Assembly (NCBI RefSeq): GCF_000380335.1
Contig: NC_021149.1
Span: 434,001-498,000 of the forward strand
Length of the DNA: 64,000 bases
Source: Azotobacter vinelandii CA
Lineage (GTDB): Bacteria > Pseudomonadota > Gammaproteobacteria > Pseudomonadales > Pseudomonadaceae
Direction: 5' to 3'
Below the pieces are notes generated by a model. It saw only the letters and a program-made list of their open reading frames with translations, was not told the DNA's origin and made no database searches. A program made the position numbers and the translations under genes. Of this stretch, positions 55,648 to 64,000 are shown one piece after another. Each line of letters begins with the position of its first letter. Positions within the stretch are counted from its first letter, which is position 1.

Positions 55648-56439
55648 TCATCCCTGGCGGCGCACGCCGGAGGCGTGGGGCTCCAGGTCTCCGAGCAGCC
55701 GCCCGAGCCGGCGGGCGATCGTGTCGAGATCGTGGGCGGCCGCGGAGCTGGGGTCGAAAGCGAAAATCGATTGTTGCGAGGCGAGCGCCTCGGCCAGGGC
55801 TTCGTCCCGGTGCACCAGTCCGAGCAGCGACCCCTGCAGCCGCGCGCGCATGAGTTCCGTGGTGTCGGCGCTCAGGCGACGGCGGCGATCGACCTGGTTG
55901 ATGATGTAGAGGACCGGCAGGGGACTCCGGGTGGCCTGCGGCACGTAGAAGAAGCCCTGCTCGATCTGCGGCAGCAGCGAAACGGACGCGGCGTCGGCCA
56001 GCAGGACCGCGATGCGGACGTCGGCGATGGCATTCAGGGCATTCAGCGCCGGCGAGGGGCCCGGCGGCGTATCGGCCAGCACCACCATGCGCGGGATCGA
56101 CAGGATTCCCCGCAGGGCCTCCTCCAGGAAGCCCGGCGTCTCGGCGAGGAGGGCCTCGAAGCGCAGCCTTTGCGCCTCGCCGACCATGCCGTAGGGCAGC
56201 AGCCCGATGCCGCCGGAGGTCTGGAGCGCCAGTCGCCGCCAGTCGGATTGCTCGGCGTGGGCCACGTAACCGCGCAGGTCGCCGAGGGCGACGGCGAAAT
56301 GCAGGCGCAGGGCGTTCTGCACATCGAAGTCGATGACCGTGACCGGCAGGCCGAGTCGTTGCAGGGCGAAGGCGAGCCCCGCGGTGAGCGTGGTCCTGCC
56401 CACCCCGCCCTTGGGGGAGGCGATGCAGATCAGCGGCAT
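55648..56439 (-). CDS. bcsQ: Cellulose biosynthesis ParA/MinD-like protein BcsQ
   Basis: A 263-residue protein of the ParA/MinD ATPase fold. The P-loop reads KGGVGRTT: the signature Lys is kept but the second Lys is Arg. E. coli BcsQ is also divergent at this place. The switch motifs are VIDFDVQNAL and VLADTPPGPS. BcsQ localises the synthase at the pole and takes part in the inner-membrane Bcs macrocomplex. It lies 28 bases upstream of bcsAB and overlaps bcsP by ten bases. Confidence 0.88.
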   Translation of the reverse strand: MPLICIASPKGGVGRTTLTAGLAFALQRLGLPVTVIDFDVQNALRLHFAVALGDLRGYVAHAEQSDWRRLALQTSGGIGLLPYGMVGEAQRLRFEALLAETPGFLEEALRGILSIPRMVVLADTPPGPSPALNALNAIADVRIAVLLADAASVSLLPQIEQGFFYVPQATRSPLPVLYIINQVDRRRRLSADTTELMRARLQGSLLGLVHRDEALAEALASQQSIFAFDPSSAAAHDLDTIARRLGRLLGDLEPHASGVRRQG

Positions 56440-56933
56440 GTGCCGATGTCTCGCAGGAGACTTTTCAGGGAGACTTCGGATTGTTCCTGGCGGCTGTCCC
56501 GGTCACTCGGCGGGGTGCTCCGGAAGAGCCTGCCGAAGGGGTTGCCCACCGCGGCCTGGGCGGGCTCCGGAGCGCCGAAGAGCGTTGCGGCCGCCGGCGC
56601 GGGCGAGGCATCCATCGCCTGCGCGGGACGGGCGGCGGCCGGTGCAGGGGCGACGCTTTCGAGCGGGAACGGGGCCGGCCGGGGAGCGGCGTTCGGCATG
56701 CGCGGCGCTTCCAGGGGCACGTCGCCTTCCTGCTGCACCGCCTGCAGCAGCGCCCATGGGGATGCCTGGCCGGTGGCGTTGCCCGCGAACTCCCGATAGG
56801 CGCCCGGCGAGCCGTTCGTCTGCTGCATCAGTCGTTTTACATCGTCCTGCACGATCAACTCCAGGTTCGTACCTGTGCGTCGAGGCTGAAAGCCCGCGCA
56901 TGTACAGGCGTCGGTTGTGGTGGGAACGGTCAT
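56430..56933 (-). CDS. bcsP: Cellulose operon small protein (BcsP/BcsR-like)
   Basis: A 167-residue protein from ATG at 56933. The middle DDVKRLMQQTNGSPGAYREF and a Trp-containing PWALLQAV segment resemble the BcsP/BcsR family; a Pro/Ala-rich low-complexity linker and a C-terminal LKSLLRDIG helix follow. BcsR-type peptides bind BcsQ, and the ten-base overlap with bcsQ fits such a pairing. The N-terminal 35 residues have no family counterpart, and ATG at codon 36 (near 56828) may be the true start. Neither start has a strong ribosome binding site. Confidence 0.65.
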   Translation of the reverse strand: MTVPTTTDACTCAGFQPRRTGTNLELIVQDDVKRLMQQTNGSPGAYREFAGNATGQASPWALLQAVQQEGDVPLEAPRMPNAAPRPAPFPLESVAPAPAAARPAQAMDASPAPAAATLFGAPEPAQAAVGNPFGRLFRSTPPSDRDSRQEQSEVSLKSLLRDIGTCR

Positions 56934-57319
56934 CGGGAAGGCGCGGCAACGATCTTCGTCGGTTTTTTGACGATTCTTTTCGCAGTTGCGGAGTGGTGTC
57001 AAAACTACATTAGTTTAGTATCACGAACAATAGTTCCAAGAGGCTCCTCGGGCGGGCGTGACTTTTTGTAGCAGATGACCGTTGAACGGAGCTGGCGAAC
57101 CAGTGTCGCGTTATCGGCGATCCATGGGAATACGACGACAATCCAATAAGGACGAACCGCGTCCCCGCTCCGTGCGACACGATCGGCCGGGATTCGCCAT
57201 GCCTCGGAAAGCCTGCGCTGGCGGGATGCCCGGCGCCGGGTAAAATCTGCTAACAATGGTCGGCGGCCCGGCCCTGCGGGCTGCGTCATAATGGCGCCCG
57301 ATCGCCGTCAGGAGTCCCG
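56934..57319. other. Divergent control region of bcs operon and ompR
   Basis: About 385 bases, AT-rich between 56960 and 57070, which marks the bcs promoter area. On the minus strand TCGTC-N8-GACGA is an inverted repeat near 56955-56972, and TTGACA-like and GATACT elements are seen near 57010-57040, but no regulator box (FleQ, AmrZ) is clear. The ompR ATG has an AGGAG site. Confidence 0.45.
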
Positions 57320-58060
57320 ATGAACAGCACAGCCAGCGCCACGCCGGAAGGCGAAAAGATTCTTGTCGTCGACGACGACCCACGTCTGCGGCACCTGCTG
57401 GAGCGCTTTCTCAGCGAGCAGGGCTACCGCGTGCGGGCCGTGGAGAACGTCGAGCAGATGGACCGCCTGCTCGGTCGCGAACTCTTCAACCTGGTGGTGC
57501 TCGACCTGATGCTGCCCGGCGAGGACGGCATGTCCGCCTGTCGCCGGCTGCGTGCGAGCGACAACCAGGTGTCGATCATCATGCTCACCGCCAAGGGCGA
57601 CGAGGGCAGTCGTATCCAGGGGCTGGAGCAGGGCGCCGACGATTACCTGGCCAAGCCGTTCAATCCCCGCGAGCTGCTGGCGCGGATCAAGGCCGTGTTG
57701 CGCCGCCAGGTGCCGGTGGTGCCGGGTGCGCCGGCCAGCGAGGACGAGATCGTCAGCTTCGGCGACTACCGCCTGTCCCTGGCCACCCGCGAACTGATGA
57801 AGGGCGACCAGGTGCAGATGCTCACCACCGGCGAGTTCGCCGTGCTCAAGGCGCTGGTCCAGCATGCCCGCGAGCCGCTGACCCGCGACAAGCTGATGAA
57901 CCTCGCCCGCGGCCGCGAATGGGACGCGCTGGAGCGCTCCATCGACGTGCAGATCTCGCGCCTGCGCCGGCTGATCGAGCCGGACCCGTCCAAGCCGCGC
58001 TACATCCAGACCGTCTGGGGCGTCGGCTACGTCTTCGTGCCGGACGGCGCCAAGTCGTAG
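57320..58060 (+). CDS. ompR: Response regulator OmpR
   Basis: A 246-residue two-component regulator. Receiver domain (about 12-130): acidic pocket VVDDD, phosphoacceptor Asp62 in VVLDLMLPG, switch Thr in IIMLTAKG and Lys in YLAKPFNPREL. C-terminal winged helix of the OmpR class (about 150-240: LTTGEFAVLKAL, RSIDVQISRLRRLIE, TVWGVGYVF). Paired with envZ 97 bases downstream. In Pseudomonas this pair is also known as amgRS and controls envelope stress and aminoglycoside tolerance. Confidence 0.96.
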   Translation: MNSTASATPEGEKILVVDDDPRLRHLLERFLSEQGYRVRAVENVEQMDRLLGRELFNLVVLDLMLPGEDGMSACRRLRASDNQVSIIMLTAKGDEGSRIQGLEQGADDYLAKPFNPRELLARIKAVLRRQVPVVPGAPASEDEIVSFGDYRLSLATRELMKGDQVQMLTTGEFAVLKALVQHAREPLTRDKLMNLARGREWDALERSIDVQISRLRRLIEPDPSKPRYIQTVWGVGYVFVPDGAKS

Positions 58061-58157
58061 GGCGCCGGACGGCCGCCGACTTTCCCCACCGGTCCGAGCG
58101 CTGGAAAACCGCCTGGTAGGGCGTTCCGCCCTGCCGCCGATCTTGTGATTGCCATCG

Positions 58158-59471
<1,314 letters not shown>

Positions 59472-59484
59472 GGAACGTACGCCG

Positions 59485-59504
59485 GGGCGACGCATGCGTC
59501 GCCC
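59485..59504. terminator. Bidirectional terminator-like palindrome
   Basis: A perfect 20-base palindrome, GGGCGACGCA (59485-59494) and its complement (59495-59504), in the gap between convergent envZ and rimK. A short T-run (GTTT) follows on the plus strand only. Confidence 0.5.
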
Positions 59505-59513
59505 GTTTCCGGC

Positions 59514-60419
59514 TCAGCCCTTGCCGCGGGTCCGCGTCAGCCCGTGCTCGGCGTTCTTCTCCAGGTATTCGATGATGATCCCCGCGACGTCCTTGCCGGT
59601 GGTGGTCTCGATGCCCTCCAGGCCGGGGGAGGAGTTCACTTCCATCACCAGCGGGCCGTGATTGGAGCGCAGGATGTCCACCCCGGCGACGTTCAGGCCC
59701 ATCACCTTGGCGGCGCGGATCGCCGTCATGCGTTCTTCCGGGGTGATCTTGATCAGGCTGGCGGTGCCGCCGCGGTGCAGGTTGGAGCGGAACTCGCCGG
59801 GCTTGGCCTGGCGCTTCATCGCGGCGATGACCTTCTCGCCGACCACGAAGCAGCGGATGTCGGCGCCGCCGGCCTCCTGGATGTACTCCTGGACCATGAT
59901 GTTCTGCTCCATGCCCATGAAGGCCTCGATCACCGATTCGGCGGCCTTCTGGGTCTCGCAGAGCACCACGCCGATGCCCTGGGTGCCTTCCAGCAGCTTG
60001 ATCACCAGCGGCGCACCGCCGACCATGGCGATCAGGTCGGGAATGTCGTCCGGCGAGTGGGCGAAGCCGGTCACCGGCAGGCCGATGCCCTTGCGCGAGA
60101 GCAGTTGCAGCGAGCGCAGCTTGTCCCGCGAGCGGCTGATCGCCACCGATTCGTTGAGCGGGAACACGCCCATCATCTCGAACTGGCGCAGTACCGCGCA
60201 GCCGTAGAAGGTCACCGAGGCGCCGATGCGCGGGATCACCGCGTCGAAGCCTTCCAGCGGGCGGCCGCGGTAGTGGATCTGCGGCTTGTGGCTGGCGATG
60301 TTCATGTAGGCGCGCAGGGTGTCGATCACGACCATCTGATGCCCGCGCCGCTCGCCGGCCTCCACCAGGCGACGGGTCGAGTAGAGGCGCGGGTTGCGCG
60401 ACAGCACGGCGATTTTCAT
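59514..60419 (-). CDS. rimK: Ribosomal protein S6--L-glutamate ligase RimK
   Basis: A 301-residue ATP-grasp ligase that adds glutamate residues to the C-terminus of ribosomal protein S6. Typical N-terminus [18 protein letters not shown]-loop-like [13 protein letters not shown], and metal-binding [15 protein letters not shown]. The start overlaps the rimB stop by four bases (ATGA), so it is coupled to it. In pseudomonads RimK and RimB together set S6 modification and affect translation and rhizosphere fitness. Confidence 0.94.
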   Translation of the reverse strand: MKIAVLSRNPRLYSTRRLVEAGERRGHQMVVIDTLRAYMNIASHKPQIHYRGRPLEGFDAVIPRIGASVTFYGCAVLRQFEMMGVFPLNESVAISRSRDKLRSLQLLSRKGIGLPVTGFAHSPDDIPDLIAMVGGAPLVIKLLEGTQGIGVVLCETQKAAESVIEAFMGMEQNIMVQEYIQEAGGADIRCFVVGEKVIAAMKRQAKPGEFRSNLHRGGTASLIKITPEERMTAIRAAKVMGLNVAGVDILRSNHGPLVMEVNSSPGLEGIETTTGKDVAGIIIEYLEKNAEHGLTRTRGKG

Positions 60420-60886
60420 TGGACACCAAGCAGCTTGGGGAGGGTGGGTTTGTCTTGCACGTAGGTCAGCGCCGGGTTGACCACCAGTTGACCGTCGACC
60501 AGGGCCCGCGAGCCGAGCAGCACGCGGTAGCGCATGGCCTTGCGGCAGGTCAGGGTGAACTCCACCGGCCAGGTGCGGTCGCCGAGCGCCAGGGTGGTGA
60601 GGATGACGTAGCGGGTCTGGGTCTGGCCGTTGGAGCTCTTGATGGTCTTCACGGCCACCAGGGGCGCCTGGCAATGGCGATGGCGCAGTTGCACCAGGGT
60701 TCCGAGGTGCGCGGTGAAGCGCACCCAGGGGCGCCCGTCGCGTTCGAACTGCACCACTTCGGTGGCGTGCAGGGTCGAGGTGCTGGCGCCGGTATCGATC
60801 TTCGCCCGCAGCCCGGCGACGCCGAGGTCGGGCAGGTCGATCCATTCGCGCAGACCAATCACCGAAAGATGGTCGAATGTCTTCAA
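60416..60886 (-). CDS. rimB: RimB-type retropepsin-like protease
   Basis: A 156-residue protein of the ATP-dependent zinc protease/retropepsin-like family. The aspartic-protease-like motif is [14 protein letters not shown]. RimB removes the glutamates that RimK adds. The start is TTG at 60886, with GGAG ten bases upstream; no ATG is available before the conserved [13 protein letters not shown], so the rare start appears real. It overlaps rimK by four bases and is divergent from hslR. Confidence 0.88.
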   Translation of the reverse strand: MKTFDHLSVIGLREWIDLPDLGVAGLRAKIDTGASTSTLHATEVVQFERDGRPWVRFTAHLGTLVQLRHRHCQAPLVAVKTIKSSNGQTQTRYVILTTLALGDRTWPVEFTLTCRKAMRYRVLLGSRALVDGQLVVNPALTYVQDKPTLPKLLGVQ

Positions 60887-60978
60887 GAAGGCGGCGCTCC
60901 ACAGTCGGTGTGAGGCATTCTAATCGGCACGACCGGCAACCGCACCTGTTCAGGCCGGCGTAGAGGTGATCGACAAGC

Positions 60979-61371
60979 ATGAACGAAAAAGATGACGAAA
61001 AGATCCGTCTGGACAAGTGGCTCTGGGCGGCGCGTTTCTACAAGACCCGGGCGTTGGCCAAGGAGGCCATCGAGGGCGGCAAGGTGCACTGCCGCGGCGA
61101 GCGCTGCAAGCCCTCGAAGGAGCCGAGGATCGGCGACGAACTGACCATCCGCAGCGGCTTCGACGAGCGCACCGTGGTGATCCGCGCGCTCAGCGCGGTG
61201 CGCCGTGGCGCGCCCGAGGCCCAGCGGCTCTACGAGGAGACCGCCGAGAGCCGGACCAGGCGCGAGGAAGCCGCGGCCCTGCGCAAGGCCGGCGCCCTCG
61301 GCCTGGAGACCTCGGGCCGGCCGACCAAGAAACAGCGCCGGCAACTGTTCCAGTTCCGCGAGGAGCGCTGA
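60979..61371 (+). CDS. hslR: Heat shock protein 15 (S4 RNA-binding)
   Basis: A 130-residue protein with an N-terminal S4 domain (about 8-65, [16 protein letters not shown]) and a basic, helical C-terminal tail. Hsp15 binds free 50S subunits that still carry a nascent chain and helps recycle them. Divergent from rimB with a 92-base spacer; convergent with the porin gene. Confidence 0.94.
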   Translation: MNEKDDEKIRLDKWLWAARFYKTRALAKEAIEGGKVHCRGERCKPSKEPRIGDELTIRSGFDERTVVIRALSAVRRGAPEAQRLYEETAESRTRREEAAALRKAGALGLETSGRPTKKQRRQLFQFREER

Positions 61372-61392
61372 AGGCGCGTCCTGCGGGCGGGC

Positions 61393-62868
61393 TCAGAGCA
61401 GCGGGATGCTGTAGGTGACGATCAGGCGGTTCTCGTCCAGGTCGCGACTGTCGTTGCCGCGCAGCGCGGCGTTGCGCCAGGACAGGCCGACGCCCTTGAG
61501 CGGGCCGCCCTGTATCGCGTAGTCGACACGGATGTTGCGTTCCCATTCCCGCTTGTCGCTGCCGGCGGCGTCGATGTCGTCGCCGCTGACATAGGCCAGG
61601 CTGGCCTTCAGGCCCGGCACGCCGACCTGGGCGAAGTCGTAGGCATACTTGGCTACCCAGGAGTTCTCGCCAGCGCTGGCGAACTTGCCGAGTTGCGAGT
61701 CGGTGATCAGGTACAGGCTGCGCCCGCTGCCCTGGAAGATATTCGGGAAGTCGCTGTCGCCGCTGACCTTCTGGTAGCCGGCGCTCAGCGCGTGACCGGC
61801 CAGGCTGTAGGTGAACAGGGCGCTCCACAGGTCGTTGTCGACCTCGCCGCTGCTGCCGTCGGCGCCGCTGCTGACATAGCCCTCGGCACGCCCGGAGGCG
61901 CTCTCGTTCTTGCCGTCGGAGTCGCTGTAGAAGTAGCGCAGGTCGGTCTTCAGCGAACCCACCGGCAGCTTCCAGTCGTGCACCAGGCCGAAGAAGTGCT
62001 GTTTGTAGAAGTCGCGCAGGTTGCCGTAGTAGTACTGCAGCAGCAGATCCTTGGTGGCCTTGTAGTCGGCGCCGGCGAAGTAGAACTCGTTGCTGAACTG
62101 GGCCTTGCTGCCGCTGTTGGCGCCGGAGATCGACAGGCCGTAACTGTCGCTGGAGTTGCGTTCGGTGGAGTGCTCGATCTTGCCGGCGGTCAGGGTCAGG
62201 TCCTTGATCTCGTTGGAGGTGATCTGCGCGCCATGGAACAGTTGCGGCAGCAGGCGGCCGTCGTTGTAGACCAGCACCGGCATCTTCGGCAGCAAGGTGC
62301 CGAGGCGCGCCTCGGTCCTGGAGAAGCGCAGCTTGCCGGTCACGCCAACGCGGCCGAAGTCGGTCTTGCCCTTGCCGTTGCTTTCCAGCGGGAACATGCC
62401 GCCTGGGCTGCGTTCGATGTCCGCCTTGCCGGAGCGGCCGCCGCCGTCGAGGCGAAGGGCGTGCATGGCCAGCACGTCGAGGCCGAAGCCGACCGGACCC
62501 TCGGTGAAGCCGGACTTGTAGTCGAGGAAGAACGCCTGGCCCCACTCCTCGGAGCGCGGCGCGTCCTGGTTGCGGACGTCCTGGTTGATGTAGAAGTTCT
62601 TGAGGCTCAGCGTGGCCTTGCTGTCCTTGATGAACTCCGCCTGGGCCATGGAAGGAATGGCCAGCACTGCCGCCAGCGCGGACAGGGCCATGCTCCGGGC
62701 GAGTGGCGCCACGGTTTCGTTTTCCGAACGGATCTCGCGCGGTGCTTCCCGTCGTCGTGGGGAAACCGCCATGGCGAGGCGGATATCCGCGAGGCTGCGT
62801 GCCGGGACGGTGGGGAGGGACGGATGCAGCGAAAAGCCTGGGGTCGTGTTCTTCATTGTTGTTGTCAT
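61393..62868 (-). CDS. OprD-family outer-membrane porin
   Basis: A porin of up to 491 residues. The mature part (after PSMAQA/EF) is a typical OprD/Occ barrel: SKATLSLKNFYINQDVRN at the N-terminus and RLIVTYSIPLL at the C-terminus. The N-terminal extension before the signal-peptide core is unusually long (about 60 residues from either ATG at 62868 or 62856, basic and Ser-rich). Neither ATG has a clear ribosome binding site, and ATG at codon 60 would give a plain signal peptide. OprD porins take up specific amino acids or carboxylic/sugar acids; the dehydrogenase upstream favours an acid such as glucarate or hydroxyproline. Confidence 0.85.
   Translation of the reverse strand: MTTTMKNTTPGFSLHPSLPTVPARSLADIRLAMAVSPRRREAPREIRSENETVAPLARSMALSALAAVLAIPSMAQAEFIKDSKATLSLKNFYINQDVRNQDAPRSEEWGQAFFLDYKSGFTEGPVGFGLDVLAMHALRLDGGGRSGKADIERSPGGMFPLESNGKGKTDFGRVGVTGKLRFSRTEARLGTLLPKMPVLVYNDGRLLPQLFHGAQITSNEIKDLTLTAGKIEHSTERNSSDSYGLSISGANSGSKAQFSNEFYFAGADYKATKDLLLQYYYGNLRDFYKQHFFGLVHDWKLPVGSLKTDLRYFYSDSDGKNESASGRAEGYVSSGADGSSGEVDNDLWSALFTYSLAGHALSAGYQKVSGDSDFPNIFQGSGRSLYLITDSQLGKFASAGENSWVAKYAYDFAQVGVPGLKASLAYVSGDDIDAAGSDKREWERNIRVDYAIQGGPLKGVGLSWRNAALRGNDSRDLDENRLIVTYSIPLL
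62855..62862 (-). promoter_or_regulatory. Crc/Hfq A-rich motif at the porin start
   Basis: On the minus strand AACAACAA ends directly at or in the start codon, followed by GAAGAAC. AANAANAA next to the start codon is the recognised Hfq/Crc target in pseudomonads and would place the porin under carbon catabolite repression. Confidence 0.55.
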
Positions 62869-63072
62869 CGGCGAAAGGTCGGTGAAAAAGTCGTGAAAGA
62901 CCCCCTCCGCGGTCGTGGATGCGTCGGACGGAAGAGGGGGCGGTCCGGCGCTGATCGCCGGGGCCGGCGGATCAGGGGCCGGAGCGGGCGTGGGCTGGGG
63001 CGGTCATGGGCGCTTCCGGTTTCTTGTTGTCGTTGTGGGGCGGTTGGAGTTGCCTGTCGCCCCTCTCCCTGG

Positions 63073-63094
63073 CCCTCTCCCCAAGGGGAGAGGG
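63073..63094. repeat. CCCTCTCCCC-type palindrome
   Basis: A perfect ten-base-pair stem CCCTCTCCCC (63073-63082), loop AA, GGGGAGAGGG (63085-63094). A second imperfect copy of the same kind follows at 63111-63156 (CTTCTCCCCTC ... GGGGGAGAGGGG). Same family as the 27165-27190 palindrome. The rest of the 62869-63159 spacer holds no gene. Confidence 0.75.
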
Positions 63095-63159
63095 GAGGCG
63101 GCGGTGTAGCCTTCTCCCCTCGCCCAGGTGTGGGAGTGGGGCCGGGGGAGAGGGGGGCT

Positions 63160-64000
63160 TTACAGCGCCTCGCGGCTCGGCTGGCCGTCGACCAGGCGCA
63201 GGATGCCCAGCGGGTTGGCGTTCTTCAGCGCGTCCGGCAGCAGTTCGTCCGGGTAGTTCTGGTAGCACAGCGGGCGCAGGAAGCGCTCGATCGCCAGCGT
63301 GCCCACCGAGCTGCCGCGGGCGTCCGAGGTGGCCGGGTAAGGGCCGCCGTGGACCATCGCATCGCACACCTCCACCCCGGTCGGGTAGCCGTTGACCAAC
63401 AGGCGCCCGGCCTTCTGCTCGAGCACCGGCACCAGGGACGCGAAGGCGGACAGGTCCGCCGGCTCGGCGATCAGGGTGGCGGTGAGCTGGCCGTGCAGGG
63501 CCGGCAGGGCGCGGACCAGTTCGGCCTGGTCGGCGACCTCGACGACCACGGTGGTCGGGCCGAAGACCTCTTCCTGCAGCAGTTCGTCGCCGTCCAGCAG
63601 CAGGGCGACGTCGGCCTGGAACAGTTGCGGCCGGGCCTGCCGGCCTTCCTGCTTCTGGCCGGCCAGGTGCCTGACCTTCGGGTGGGCGTGCAGGGCGGCG
63701 ATGCCCTGCTCGTAGCTCTTCAGGGTGCCGGCGTTGAGCATGGTCTGCGGGCCCTGTTCGGCCATGGCGGCGACGAAGACCTCCAGGAAGGCGGAGAACT
63801 GCGCCGAGCGCAGGCCGAGGATCAGCCCGGGGTTGGTGCAGAACTGCCCGCAGCCCATCGTCACCGAGGCGGTCAGCTCCTTGGCGATCTGCTCGCCGCG
63901 TTGCTCGAGCGCCTCGGGCAGCAGCAGCACCGGGTTGATGCTCGACATCTCGGCGAACACCGGGATCGGCTGCGCGCGGGCGGCGGCCATGTCGCAGAGG
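63160..64000 (-). CDS. Aldehyde dehydrogenase, ketoglutarate-semialdehyde type (3' part)
   Basis: 280 codons of the C-terminal part; the gene runs off the right end of the window. The catalytic Cys is in MGCGQFCTNPGL, and a conserved EEVFGPTTVVVEV motif follows. The GCGQFC context and NPGL are typical of alpha-ketoglutarate semialdehyde dehydrogenases, which oxidise the semialdehyde to 2-oxoglutarate in the catabolism of glucarate, galactarate, arabinose or hydroxyproline. It is on the same strand as, and upstream of, the OprD porin, separated by about 290 bases with palindromes, so uptake and catabolism genes may be linked. Confidence 0.88.
   Translation of the reverse strand, partial: LCDMAAARAQPIPVFAEMSSINPVLLLPEALEQRGEQIAKELTASVTMGCGQFCTNPGLILGLRSAQFSAFLEVFVAAMAEQGPQTMLNAGTLKSYEQGIAALHAHPKVRHLAGQKQEGRQARPQLFQADVALLLDGDELLQEEVFGPTTVVVEVADQAELVRALPALHGQLTATLIAEPADLSAFASLVPVLEQKAGRLLVNGYPTGVEVCDAMVHGGPYPATSDARGSSVGTLAIERFLRPLCYQNYPDELLPDALKNANPLGILRLVDGQPSREAL

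Noticed and set aside
51378-55853. Frame of 1491 codons opposite bcsAB
   Set aside because: Antisense of a gene with clear glycosyltransferase and PilZ motifs; no ribosome site or domain.
57005-57289. Minus-strand 94-codon frame upstream of the bcs operon
   Set aside because: No family features, spans the AT-rich promoter area and overlaps the ompR control region.

Overview
The window is high-GC chromosomal DNA from a gammaproteobacterium of the Pseudomonadaceae, closest in content to Pseudomonas and Azotobacter. Four things support this: gene blocks whose order matches my memory of the Pseudomonas chromosome (hisB-hisH-hisA-hisF; gpmI-envC facing yibN-grxC-secB; argE-argA; gshA-thioesterase-tex; ompR-envZ-rimK-rimB-hslR), a Gac/Rsm-type and a Crc-type regulatory RNA, an OprD porin, and Pseudomonas-style REP palindromes. 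I cannot name the species from sequence alone. The fused bcsAB with bcsD and the expanded Rsm RNA would suit Azotobacter, but that is inference.

Layout. 0.3-4.3 kb: a glycine-zipper periplasmic protein behind a possible Anr/FNR box, then the histidine operon hisB-hisH-DUF2164-hisA-hisF. 4.4-10.5 kb: cell-wall and core genes (ctp, envC, gpmI) on the minus strand, facing yibN-grxC-secB, with trmL convergent. 10.7-14.1 kb: a candidate CsrB-sized RsmA/CsrA-sequestering RNA with a GacA-like upstream site, a LysR regulator, an aminotransferase-like protein lacking the catalytic lysine, and a Pmp3-type membrane peptide. 14.1-17.6 kb: a Mla-like lipid ABC transporter (permease, ATPase, MlaD protein, lipoprotein) in one overlapping operon. 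17.7-24 kb: yceH, a Crc-sequestering RNA of the CrcZ/CrcY type with a sigma-54 promoter, small envelope proteins, a GspE-like ATPase, a DUF502 protein and a CYTH triphosphatase. 24-31 kb: CorA/ZntB-type and Pit-type transporters, an orphan protein of lower GC, argE and argA. 31-40.5 kb: a REP-rich spacer, a degenerate-GGDEF plus AraC pair, and a divergent cluster of TonB-dependent receptor, beta-propeller phytase, ExbB, ExbD and TonB behind a Pho-box-like site. 40.9-45.4 kb: gshA, thioesterase, tex. 45.5-56.9 kb: a cellulose operon, bcsP-Q-AB-C-D-Z. 57.3-61.4 kb: ompR-envZ, rimK-rimB, hslR. 61.4-64 kb: an OprD porin and the 3' part of a ketoglutarate-semialdehyde-type dehydrogenase.

How the parts fit. 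Two clusters look like insertions into a conserved backbone: the phytase/TonB set between argA and gshA, and the cellulose operon between tex and ompR. The phytase cluster reads as a self-contained phytate-phosphate uptake unit: surface receptor, phosphate-releasing enzyme, and a dedicated energising complex, probably induced by phosphate limitation. The two regulatory RNAs would titrate RsmA and Hfq/Crc. A Crc/Hfq-type A-rich motif sits at the start codon of the OprD porin, so one target of the Crc system may lie in the same window. The cellulose synthase keeps an intact PilZ c-di-GMP site, whereas the GGDEF protein here probably cannot make c-di-GMP.
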